64,000 nt of DNA. Origin: Branchiostoma floridae. Lineage: Eukaryota; Chordata; Leptocardii; Amphioxiformes; Branchiostomatidae. The stretch is taken from NCBI RefSeq assembly GCF_000003815.2, contig NC_049986.1, forward strand, positions 10,623,241-10,687,240, in the 5' to 3' direction. Every line of letters begins with the position of its first letter. Within the stretch, counting starts at the first letter, position 1. Positions 12,466 to 23,600 of the stretch are shown here, piece by piece. The position numbers and the translations under genes are program-made. The notes below the pieces were generated by a model that was given only the letters and a program-made list of their open reading frames with translations, was not told where the DNA came from and searched no databases.

Positions 12466-15400
12466 CAATTTATTTTAACAATCATATCAAAAGTAATGTT
12501 TATAGAAAGAGTTAATTGACACATAACAGTAAGATTTCGTACAAGGTGCAAATCTATACATGCTGTTGACTGGTCGTTTTATTCTTATGCGCAGAAAGCG
12601 CAAGAATAACTTAGTTGTAGTGATACGTTCCCTTGCGTGCGACCAAAACATTCCCGAGAACGGTCTTATAACGTGTCGAGCATAGCGAATGTCCTGTCGT
12701 TCACTCATGGGTGAAATTCATTGCCTTCTACTTGATCGGACTTTATCAAAATGCAGCAATATATGGAGTATCAATCTAAGGTCAAGACTAACATATGAAA
12801 AGTTCAAGCAATTTTGGAAGGTTCGATTTTGAGAAACAGCTGCTTGTAATACCGGCTCGGCTGAAGGAAGATTGGCTCTTGTGGCGAATTTCCGCACGCT
12901 AATGAAACTTTAGGCCGGGATTTAAATGTGATTATAGCTAAGCAGTTGGGGAAAGATTCCAGCATTGCCATTGCCTGTCGTTTCCCGATAGCGTCTCAAC
13001 GTACGGAGTAAAAGCAGCGGCTTTGGGATCCCAATAATTACTTTTCTGTTCAGCTCGTATGTTTTAAGTGCGAGTCCCTTATAATCCATTATCCAATTTC
13101 GTATTCTGCATTTTGCCGCAATCGCCACGGGCAATTGTACGATAATTCGCCATGGCCGCGTAGGAAATGGAATACATGATCTGAATGTAATAACACGGTG
13201 GTAGGGGGAAGGAAACATGGCTTAACCTACCAGGAAGACGCCGGGCTACACGATTGAACTAGACGCGTGTGGTAATCTAATTGTGGTAGGAAAACGTACA
13301 GGAGTACGGACAGAATTAATTAAACAGCGGCCATGATTACCATCGCCAATAAGGTTAAGTCAAGGTAGCCGTTTGATTACGTATGCATATGCGTGTGTGT
13401 GTTTAACAAGTTTTTTTCTTACTCTGAAATTACTTATTGTCTAAGTTACATGATCAAAGCCTATTCTTACCCTTTTATACAACCTCACATATGGTTTCTC
13501 TTCTATGTTTACAAAGGCAAAATTGCAAATAATTGTTCAGATATACGCAACCTCTAAACCCTATGAAATAAAGATAAAGGATGCTACTAAGGTCTCTTGA
13601 TGCATTGCCAAGGGAACTTTTTTTCTCGCAGCATATCGTTTTAGATTTCACGTTGCTCGTTAAGTTTAGACTCAAACCAAACCCAAAATCAAATCGTTGT
13701 GTTTTAGATACACATTGCAAATTGATAAGCTATGCGTCAGCCACAAGTCAGAAACTCCTAGAAAAATACAAAAAATCAGCAGATACTAAAACACATGCGT
13801 TTTAGCCTTTAAAAGTGCTCCAATGTCTGTGAACAAGTCGAACTACAAAACTAGGAGTCGAGACATGTCAGCCATCAAGATAGCCCCCCTGACAATTACA
13901 CAAGGCACTTTAGATGTCCACGGAGACCACTTAGTTCGTTGATGCACCATTTTTCCAAATAGCAATGGGTCAGTTCGTCCTAAGACATATAATTGGTACC
14001 GATTGAAGCTTTGATATTTTCCACTTAACGGTGAAAAAAGATCAATAGCATACTCGCAATAGATTTTTCGTTTTCGTGGCTATTTCAATCTTCTCGTTAA
14101 AAGATTCAACAAGTAATGGCAGCGTTTGCTTTATGATTCCTTGGGCAGACGTGGTACTATCCCCGAGCGAACACGCAGTAAAATATTGGGTCTTTTATGG
14201 CTTCTAGTGTAGGCGTAGCTTCGAGCTTCGATAACCTGAAATTAGACCAAGCACGTGCTTCCATATCTCAGTGACATTACATCTAGCTCCAAGGATTGCC
14301 AATTTGGCTATTTATGCACGGATAGTCAGGGTTCGTGGTACAGTCTTTTTTTAATGTCCTTTTGATGTTCTGTTGTAAATTCTGTCTGCTATTATCGTGG
14401 ATTTAGGACGCTGAGATAGTTTGATCACAATCCGAACCGTTGACGGCTATTTGACCGTAGAGCAAGTCTACCACGACTGTGGACAAAATCAATCTTTTGC
14501 TACCCACGCTTAAGCTTTATTTATATAGATCTTCGTAAACGATGATACTGGCTGTCTTGCGGTACATTTCGTTGTGAAAACATGATACGTTTAGCCGAAA
14601 AGATTTGGGAATTTTAAGTGAGCGATCGGTGAAAAAATACAGTTTTAATTAAAATATTTAAAAGACTAAAACTCATTAGAAATACACTGACGAAAGTATA
14701 TATTTGCCATTCTTAAGAATGCGTGTTACAAAGTCAGCCAGAGCCTGAAATGGATTTTTCTTTGTCGAATCAACATTTTGGACTTTAAAAAAATGGTGTT
14801 AGGAAATAACAATATCAGTCATATGACAAGAAAAAGTTGTCAGAAGTGAAATCGTTTTATATATGTATAGTCGAATTTCAAATCAATAAACCAAACCGAA
14901 TATTACATAACCTTACAAATGTTAATTAAGCGTTTAGCTTGATATTATACTCATCAATACGTAATGAGAGTTACATGAGAGTTGATTTCTAATGCTGCTG
15001 GTCCTCTTAGAAAAATCAAAAGAATTATAAACATAATTTTACCCATACACTCGGTCATGCGGGGTAAATTAAGAATCAGAACTTTTTGACTCTAAATCAT
15101 TGACTGTGCTGTTTGCTTGTCAGTCGAAAATTTGGGTAAGTTCAATTTTGTTTTGTTTAGGAAACTAAAGTTCGACTTTGATTTAGAACAACTATTAAAG
15201 TGGCCACTTAGAATTCTGGTCATACCTTTATACATTGCAGATAACTCTATTAAATCAACCTTTAACCCTGCTCCATCACAGAAACAGCTTAATACCAGTT
15301 TGATTGATGGGCACGGTGGTTTACTTCGACTATGATTCCTTCATTTGAATATCAGCACAATACGTTCTGTCCAAAAGTTTGGGCGTATAGTTGTAAATGA

Positions 15401-15974
15401 ATCCGTATAGTATTTTAGTCAATGTAACATTTAACACAACGGCTTGTCACAGCAATTGAAGCAAGCGGAGGATTGTAGTGTGAATGAACAATATATATCT
15501 TCATTTTGTCGTATTCTTAGGAGAGGCATTTAGAGAGACACTCTGTTTTGTTAGTAGATAAATTGCTAGGAAAATCCTGCCCGAAGGCTAATTGCTTGCA
15601 CCGTCTCGAATTGTTTGGTAATCTCCTAATTGGTTAAATATAAGTGAAATAGTGGAAACTGTTTGAAAGAATCTGCTTCTTTCAGTCGCATAGTGTGTGT
15701 ACAGACTTATATAAAATGTTAATGACTGGGTCTCGCTCATGATACTTTGGCCAGTCTTTGCACTTGACTAAGACAAAGGCAAACATTACGTAGTTAAGTG
15801 TAATACCGTGTACAGTACAAAATTACCTTTTACTCGGCGATTTGATTTGTACCGTGGTATGGTGTAAAGTATGATAATTATCTATATAAACTATACTTAT
15901 CACCTGCCACCTACTTACCATTGGAAAATATTATCTTAATAATGATAGTGGTAATTTGCTTACTGCACTTTGCT
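12466..15974. other. Non-coding intergenic DNA
   Basis: No gene recognised. A GT-rich short microsatellite lies near 13392. Open frames of 68-98 codons show no domain. Confidence 0.45.
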
Positions 15975-16160
15975 AACCGGAGTCGCGCACCGTGCCGGTA
16001 GGATGTTTGGCTCAAAGCCCAGAGATCATGGGTTCAAGTCCCCTACTATGCTCCAAGGTTGTACACTTGGGAAATATATTTTACACAAATTCTCTCATTT
16101 CACGCATAGGGTAGCTAGCTTCAGTAAGGGACTTTTATCGTCCTATGTTGGGGGGGGGGG
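15975..16160 (+). mobile_element. tRNA-derived SINE, degenerate
   Basis: The head has a tRNA-like B box (GGGTTCAAGTCCC, about 16029-16041) after a weak A-box region (GTGCCGGTAGGATGT). It is followed by CTTGGGAAATATATTTTACAC and the stretch TCTCATTTCACGCATAGGGTAGCTAGCTTCAG, which aligns with the tail of the SINE at 20497-20665. The copy ends near a G15 run (16150-16164). It is not a functional tRNA: the acceptor stem does not pair. Confidence 0.65.
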
Positions 16161-16164
16161 GGGG

Positions 16165-17139
16165 TGGCATAGCTTGTAAATACACGTAAAGGACCCCCAA
16201 ACAACCTTATACAATAGAGTATTTGCTCCTCCATTTGTGAGTGAATAAATGAAATCTGTCTAAATATATGCAACTTATACTCTTCTTTGCAAACCTGGTG
16301 GACGTATCGGAAATAAAAGCAAACAAATAAAAAAAATTACGATACCTTTACGATACCTGTTTATCAAGGAGCCCAAATCAAATGGTAAATACAGTAACAA
16401 AAAACGGGAAAAAACTACAACAAGAATATTTCACAATTGATTAATAAGAAAATAATGTCAAAGATACGCAATTTACAATTATTGAAATATGATTTACACT
16501 GATTTTAGCTTTACGTTGATTTAAGATAATTGTTCTTATATTGTATCCATATTTTATGCTAATTGATGTATCATTTTATTATGGTTTCGTTATAGCGGCC
16601 TTGAAACGGCGTCTTCTATCAAGAGATACCTGTTCCGTCATGCTTACCATTGTATTTTTGAAAATTTTAGTGAATAAATAAAGTAGCTAGTACTGTTTTT
16701 AAAACCATGCTGAATTTATGGAAGCTACTTGTACGTTGTTCTACACAAAGACTGATAATTGAACACACACGTTTTGCCATAATCCTCGCAATACATGTAA
16801 ACATAATTGCTGTTGGCAAAGTCAGAGCGGTCAATGAGTGCGATGAAAGGAGTATAGATCTTAACTGTCTTAAGTGATGAGCAGTGCAAGGTCTTCCAAG
16901 GACGTCACGGCTAAGCACAGGAAATCTAGTCCCTGCCTGTGTGAAGGGTTAACAACCTATCACCCCATCTGACATGATTTGTAGTCCCTTCGAGTAGGCA
17001 TGCTTCACTTAGATGGCAAAAGTCATGAGGATATTCGGTCTACAACAAGTAGACGGCCTCACGAGGTTTGGAAACATTTTGACTAACTTCCGACCTTTGC
17101 GCTAGTGGAACTAATACTACTACAATACCACTAACTTTT
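16165..17139. other. Non-coding intergenic DNA
   Basis: No gene recognised. An 83-codon minus-strand frame at 16667-16918 has no recognisable motif. Confidence 0.4.
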
Positions 17140-17413
17140 TTTCCAGATATGCTGGCAATAGAGCAAGCAAGCAAGATCTTTGCTCTTCAACGTGCAGTCA
17201 ACTACCAGGGGATGTTAGACGTTTTTATCGCTTTCACAAACGGAATCAATTTTAGCATGAAAGTTCATCTGTGTTGATAGGCAACATTATGGATAAACTA
17301 AGATTTAACTAATCAACACTTACCCCAAATTTACATCTACGCCCAATTTCCATTGCTGAACAGAGACGGGGGGCGACGCAGGTAATGAGGTATTTACGAC
17401 CCTCTGCTGCAGT

Positions 17414-17431
17414 CACGTGTCTCTGACGTCA
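17414..17431. promoter_or_regulatory. E-box plus CRE pair
   Basis: CACGTG (17414-17419) lies 4 bp before TGACGTCA (17424-17431) in a locally GC-richer stretch. Both are perfect consensus palindromes. Function is unproven and no gene lies next to them. Confidence 0.3.
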
Positions 17432-18339
17432 CGCATCGGGAGTTATAGTAGACGGGTGCATTCCGTGAACAAGGCTGACGGAGTAAGCCAAAAATTTGGG
17501 GTTAGTCCAAATCAATTTTAGTTATTTAAAGTTTTGTCTATCCATATCATATCAAATTCTGTCAATCTACCACGAGATCTATGACGTTAAGTCAGGTTTA
17601 GAAGTTTCCTCACTGTGTTTCGTCATTTGCACTACATGAATTGATGTTGTCTCTTACAATTTCACAACGTTTCTTTTTTCAGGTATGTTGACCATGCAGT
17701 TATATCTACAAGCTTTCTCTTCGATGTGTTTTTTAACTACAAGAGTTTTGGAAACGTGTCCACCGGTTGTCGTTGTTTGCGCCACTGTAATCCATATAAA
17801 TGTACCTATATTAAAGAACTTTATTTTGAATTCATAGAGATGTCAGCACTACGACTATATATAGCTACCACTAAACTCAACTACCGATGGTTTCGGCCAG
17901 TCTTCACTGACATAAACCAATAAATGATTTAAAGAAATAAACTTGCAACGCTTTATTTCTTCAGGGATGTCGGTTTGTCAGCCATAGCTATTACGATGAT
18001 CGTTTCTCTAGAACTGTACGTCAACTACCAGAGCGTTTGAAACACTGAGTTTTTTTTAGTCTGTGCCCCAGGAACCAATTTTGCCTATAAATCAACATCT
18101 GCTAAACATCCTTTCTAAAGGACTATCGGTACTACAAATATAGCTGTCACTACGATCGTCGCTCTACGAAATGATATTAACCACTAGAGTTTTGAAACGG
18201 TGTTCACTCTTTTTCTTCGTGTGTTCCTTGTAAGCAATTTTCCAGTTATGAATTAACACAGAGAAAAAAACAACAACAACCATCCTACAGGTAAGCCGGG
18301 ACTACATACTACAGCTTTTAAATTAGCAGCCAGTAACAT

Positions 18340-18795
18340 CATCATCATAATCTGTCGCCCCTGGCTGGTGGGCGGGGTGAGGCGATGCACAACATCCCTC
18401 CACAGCACACGGTCTTTCATGGCTGCTACCAAGTCCCCAGTGTCAATCCCTGTGTCTGTGGAAATGATTGCTGGGTAGGTGAGCTTCCTCGAGTAGGACT
18501 TTCCTCTAGATAGGTCTCCATAGGAGGAGTGAAGAGATCATCTCTTCACTTGAGCGATGACAGTGACCTGCAAACTGGACACGCCTCTGCCTGAGGCTGT
18601 GTGATACTCGGGCAAGTTTACCGTAGATGGTCTTGATGGATGCATGTTCTTTCCCGTTGATGTTCTTTGCTGTGCGCAGAAGTGAGGTGTATGTTCCATC
18701 GAGTCCCTTCTCCTGGCGTGTGGTCAATGTCCAAGTTTCAGAGCCATAGAGAAGTACAGGTTCAACAATGGTGCGAAAAACTTTTAACATATTCA
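18340..18795 (-). mobile_element. 5'-truncated non-LTR retrotransposon (LINE) 3' fragment with TSD
   Basis: The - strand encodes the part downstream of a reverse transcriptase domain typical of endonuclease/RT LINEs: YGSETWTL, LDGTYTSLLR, RRVQFAGHCHR, SSEEMISSLLLW. After about 18505 the match continues in another frame (LTYPAIISTDTG, AAMKDRVLWRDVV), so there is at least one frameshift and the copy is dead. The 3' end is an ATG-repeat tail (CAT repeats on +, 18338-18347). The 8-bp direct repeat AGTAACAT flanks it (18332-18339 and 18796-18803). The insertion splits a unit of the host tandem array. Assignment to CR1/L2/RTE-like clades is uncertain. Confidence 0.85.
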
Positions 18796-19110
18796 AGTAA
18801 CATATTTGCTCTACGATTTGTTGTTGTAAACTACCAGAGGTTTAAAAACAGAGTTTCCACCCGTGAAACTAATTTTTGTCGTTGGAACATAAACTTTGAC
18901 TGGTATACTTTTTTTACAGGGATACCAATTATAAGGATCTTTCTCTATGGCATGTACACAGTGCTCTTGTCGTTTGCAAACAAGGAATCAATATTCTGGC
19001 CAATATTAGTCCGACTCCTAAAACGTTTACATTTCACAGGATTTTGGTGCTACAGTTATATGATAACACGACTTGTTTTTTTCTACGACGTGCAAACTAC
19101 CATACATGGA

Positions 19111-20496
19111 TTTTTTAAAACTTAAAATATTAAAACTTTATAACACTGATATTTTTGTCCGTAAGAGGGTTGCAAAGATGATGTAAGAAATCTAGCTTTT
19201 GTGTTTTACTAGTCATTTTGTGTTTTAAATGTCCCTTGCTTCTAAAAATCTTTTTCCGGGAACATCGGAAGAAAATCTTTGCCATATCTATTTACCTATT
19301 TTCAGAACATTAATCGTACAAATTCGTTGCTGCTGGCTAGACAGTCAAACGGAATTAAGAATTAAATGCGTGAAAATCAAACTTGCAGACATTACGACGC
19401 GTTTCCGAATATTTTGTATTAGCTTGGATAACTTGACACAGAAATAGGTCCACTTAATGGACTTCCACGTGGCCTTTATCACTTCCGATGGCGTAAAGGT
19501 CGGTGTCCTGGTTTGATAAAGCAGTGTCTGTAGAGTGATGGATCGTTCGATGTAACAAGCCACATCTATAAAGGAAGCAAAAAATTCCGGGAATCGACAT
19601 ATAAAAATATTCATCCAATGAATATAAACAATTTCGAAAAGTAGATATTATACACGAAAAGGAAACTGGTTAATATAAGAGGCTACTGCCTTTTAGCATT
19701 ATTCTGGGGTGAAAGTGTTCGCGCCAACTTTCATTCAGTATAACTTGCTAGGAACGTTTGTGAAACTTGTTGAAATTTCTAAGATGTAGTCGGCTACAAG
19801 TTCATAATGATGAAGCTATCTCATCATTTGCCGTGTTATCAGCATATTTTACAAAATTCCCCAATTTCGGTTTACAAAATGAAATTTCCAAATTTTCTTC
19901 CTTTACGACGACAACTGTTTTCTTACATTTTCTATCATTTTAACTTAATATCTATTGATAGGAGTAGACAAGGTCCAACAATGTTTATACGCCCAAAGTG
20001 TAAGTACACCGATATGCAATGTCATTTTATTATCAGGTCTATTAGTAAAAAGGAGACTATGCGTAAATATTTCTTTTTACTTTTGATTGTTGACGTCAAA
20101 TTCACGATTAATCATTCTTTTCATATTTTTTTCCGTATCAGCAAAGGAACGTTAATTTGTCATAATCATCCTTACGCATTTTTTTCCTTTCTTACATTGG
20201 ATTGTTACAAATTATCTAGTCTGCCATAGGTACTCTCGAGAGACATGTGTAACAAATTTATATTTGAAGCGCTTTCTACTGTAAAATTGGAAAGATTCAA
20301 CAAGTGACAACTGCGCCATATTGTCGTCAATTACGACGAGTCTATCGCCCGGAACATGTAGTGGTGTCCCTATATATGCAAGGGTGCTTGTTGAGTTGTA
20401 GGTGCAAAATGATATCCTCATTCAAGAATACCCAAAAATGTTGTAAACAACTGAAATATATTCATTATATAAATAATTCTAAATTCTTAGGTATTG
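19111..20496. other. Non-coding intergenic DNA
   Basis: AT-rich. A 140-codon open frame (19807-20229, +) is the longest here, but it is rich in codons expected from AT-rich DNA and has no recognisable domain, so it is not called a gene. Confidence 0.4.
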
Positions 20497-20665
20497 TGTG
20501 TGACGTAACTGGTAGAGCGTTCGGCTCGGAATAGAGGTCCCGTGTTCGATCCCGCCGTGCCCCCGACGTTGTGAACTTGGGAAAGGCATTTTACACGATA
20601 TTTCCCAGTTCACCCAGGTGTAAAAATGGGTACGTGACCTTAGTCGAGGAGGTATAAGAGAATGC
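20497..20665 (+). mobile_element. tRNA-derived SINE, best-preserved copy
   Basis: A-box-like TAACTGGTAGAGC is followed by TTCGGCTCGGAATAGAGGTC and a B box GTGTTCGATCCC. The body continues with AACTTGGGAAAGGCATTTTACACG, then TTCACCCAGGTGTAAAAATGG and GTACGTGACCTTAGT. The head is clearly tRNA-like but the acceptor arm is not paired, so it is not a tRNA gene. The shared body also occurs at 16064-16160 and, inverted, at 45735-45900. Confidence 0.75.
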
Positions 20666-23600
20666 TACCTTTACCTTCTGTCTGCAGTACTCTGTACTAC
20701 GTATGTGACACTATTAATACCAACTTGAGTGCAGTGCCACATTGGCTTCGTCTGTTCAAAAAGCAAGTAGAAACAAAATTCTAGATTCTTAGAGCAACAC
20801 CAAAAACGATAATTGGTAGTCTGAAATTGAAAATAGAAAAAGGTTATGATGTTAAAACTTAGCCCCATGTTTGTACGAAGATTAGATTCATTTTTTTTAA
20901 ATTATTGCACTACATTTTGTGTCAAGGACGCTAATTTTAATGTTTCAATGACGTTGATTAAACGATATTGCACAGAACGTGTAAAACCTTTTATAACATT
21001 TTCAACCCTGTGTTGTCATTTATAAGAACATATTGTCTACCATAAGACTATGGATGTGCTTAACAGTATGGGAGGCAATTGAGAGCATTAAGTATAACGA
21101 TCTCCGAGAGAGCCTGTATTACTATTCCACTTTGTCATGGAAAGATGATGTGCTGTGTAATGGATCATTAACAAATCCATTCCTTAAGTACAACGGATTT
21201 CTAGGTGCCGAGTAGTACACGTATATCTTTCGAATCAATAAATTTCAAAACACAAAAAAATCTACTAAAAATACATATTTTTCACCCATTTGTTTCATTC
21301 ATATGTGTTACATACGTTAGAACTGGAATCCTTAAAAGCTGTCGTCCAGAAAATGATAAAATGTACCTGCTTTGTCTCACCAAGAATACATTTACGGCTT
21401 TGGCTAGACACAGTCTGTCTAATATATAAAATGAAAACAGCTGGTACGACTTTGTAAATGGGAGTATGTAGGGTAAATGAAGGTTGATTTAATCATTTCT
21501 GTCACATCTATTATTCTTAGTGCAATGGATGGGCTGTACAGCGTGCACGTAATAACAATAGATTTACCGAGCACGACGGGAGGCTCCATCATATGTTCGT
21601 TACATCAGATGTACAAAGATATGAGCTCATAACGAATTAGTGGGATATAAGCGCAAATGGTTACGGATTGTATCCATGCATTTATTACGTTTATCATTTA
21701 GGGAGATCTGTCCGGATCAAAAGCACACTGTTCTCCCAGACTTCCCTGTCCCTCATATAGTTTCTTAGATCATCCATCTGCAACTACACGTCCCAAACAA
21801 TCTGGTGTATGTAAAGGTGGTATTTTACTGTACTTGGGGCACCAACGCGACACAGTGGGGTTCGAAAGATTACTTAACGAATTTCAAAGGTAAAGAACGA
21901 ATTTTCTTACGTTTTGTGTATTTTGTTGTTTTCTAAGACATTCTTTTACGTTTTACATACACAATATCTGAATTATAAAAAGATAAATCGGCAAAAAATA
22001 CAACAGTGCCAAAGTGAACGAATACCGCAGTGCCGCACCGGTGCCCAAAGTGCAGTGAGATACCACCTTAAGTCAGTTGAGGTCGCCTAGCATGCGAATA
22101 CCCGTTTGTTGGTTTCCACAGAATGAGTTCACGTACAAGGTCTTCTTTGTTCCTGAAGCAGATCGAACAAATCTGGTCCTATGGTCTCTGTTGATTGTTG
22201 ATATCTTGCATTACGCTTGTTTTTTTTTACTTATCACTTTAAAATATGACAATTAGTAAGACTACCTGCATCAATTTTAAAAGTAAATAATATTAACTGG
22301 TTTATTCCTTCAAATTATGTATTCTTTACTCTGTTAAATAAAAAGACAATAGCATGTCAAGTTAAAAAGATTTAATAAACGGACGTTTCGCTGCAGTACC
22401 AAGGTCAACCACGTGCACCTGGCGGTGCAAAACCAATCTTGACTTCCCAAAACATAGCAACGTGGCAAATATCAATGTAATCCACCCCCCCCCACACACA
22501 CACACAGACAGACACACGCACACGCCATACATCGCCATTTTCATAAAGGTAACAAACATGGCAAATAATATCTAAACACATTTACATGTTTATTTACAGC
22601 ATCATCATCATTCTAGTGCGTTGCTTATTCTGAACCCCTAGCTTGACGTATTCCTAAAACGGTACGCTGGAATTGTTTGCCACACTACCTAAGCGTATCA
22701 TAGGAACTCCAGTGAATCGCACTGATTAGAAGCATCGCTATCCCTAGCGGCACTAACTCAAATCTAATTACCAAACACACAAGGGGAGCTATTTCCTACA
22801 AAAAGCCGTTAAACTGAAAAGCGTACTCTACAAGCAATTTGACTCAGGTTGTTTATAATGTATCCTCATGCGTTTTTGCCTTGATTTTTATTTCCCCCCA
22901 TTTACTCGCCGATGGACATGACGAAAAGGGGGGGGGGGGGGCACAAAGCCTACATCATGAAAGAAATACCCCAGCCTAACGAAAATCTCTGATTGTAGAG
23001 TAGTAAAAAGGAGAGGCAAAAGAAGACAAGCGCAATCTAAATACCAAAGCGGGCATGCAATCTAACACTGCACGTAGTGGCATTTCTATTTCATCTAGAA
23101 GATATGAGAGCTCATAACACAGCGTCCTTGAAGACTGACCCTTTTATTTGCGGCTGCAGAACTTGCCATCGATGACTGATCTACTGTTCTAGGTCGTTGG
23201 CGTTGGCATTATACGTCTTCCGCAGATATTTCTCCAAGGTCACCCCAGGTACCATATTGCCTTGGCTACTTCTTCTGCATCAATGAATGCAATGAAAAAT
23301 GAAATACACTTTATTAGTTAGTGTGCTCAATAAGAGAATACACCGTGATGAAAAACTCCGACGTTCAGCCGAATTCTTACCTTGCTCGATGACATGCTTG
23401 ATCTGATGTAATTTGAACCGAAGTTGGATTCTATTTAGGATCATGTGAAGTACTTGCAAGTTTCCGTTGTATAAACCGTTTTCCGGGCAATAGGTCTAAT
23501 CTGAAATGTTGTTAAGCTTTATCCTATACCTCGCTCACCAGACATGCTTCTGAACGAAAAGGTTTGCAGTTTGCAGAACAGGGCATAAGTTGTGGTCCAC

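Larger units (their letters stand above)
17140..19110 (+). repeat. Degenerate tandem array with acceptor-like unit starts, interrupted by a LINE
   Basis: At least six diverged units carry a pyrimidine run ending in CAG, then GG-ATGTCGGTACTACA-like sequence, CTCTACGA, and AACTACCAGAGTTTTGAAAC. The AACTAC(C/A)AGAG-like motif lies near 17200, 17737, 18023, 18180, 18828 and 19094. Units vary in spacing. One unit is split by the LINE fragment at 18340-18795 and aligns normally again if that insertion is removed. The open frames across it (for example 18667-19125) mix LINE and repeat sequence and are not real genes. Confidence 0.6.

Noticed and set aside
16029-16041. tRNA gene suggested by the B box GGGTTCAAGTCCC
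   Set aside because: No pairing acceptor stem and a SINE body follows, so it is a SINE head.
18525-18548. Palindrome AGTGAAGAGATCATCTCTTCACT
   Set aside because: It lies in the LINE coding sequence for SSEEMISSLL and is explained by codon content.
18667-19125. 152-codon open frame on the + strand
   Set aside because: It mixes antisense LINE sequence with tandem-array sequence and crosses the insertion border, so it cannot be an original gene.
19807-20229. 140-codon open frame on the + strand
   Set aside because: The peptide is rich in F, H, I, K, S and Y as expected from AT-rich DNA. No domain, no signal and no supporting splice sites.
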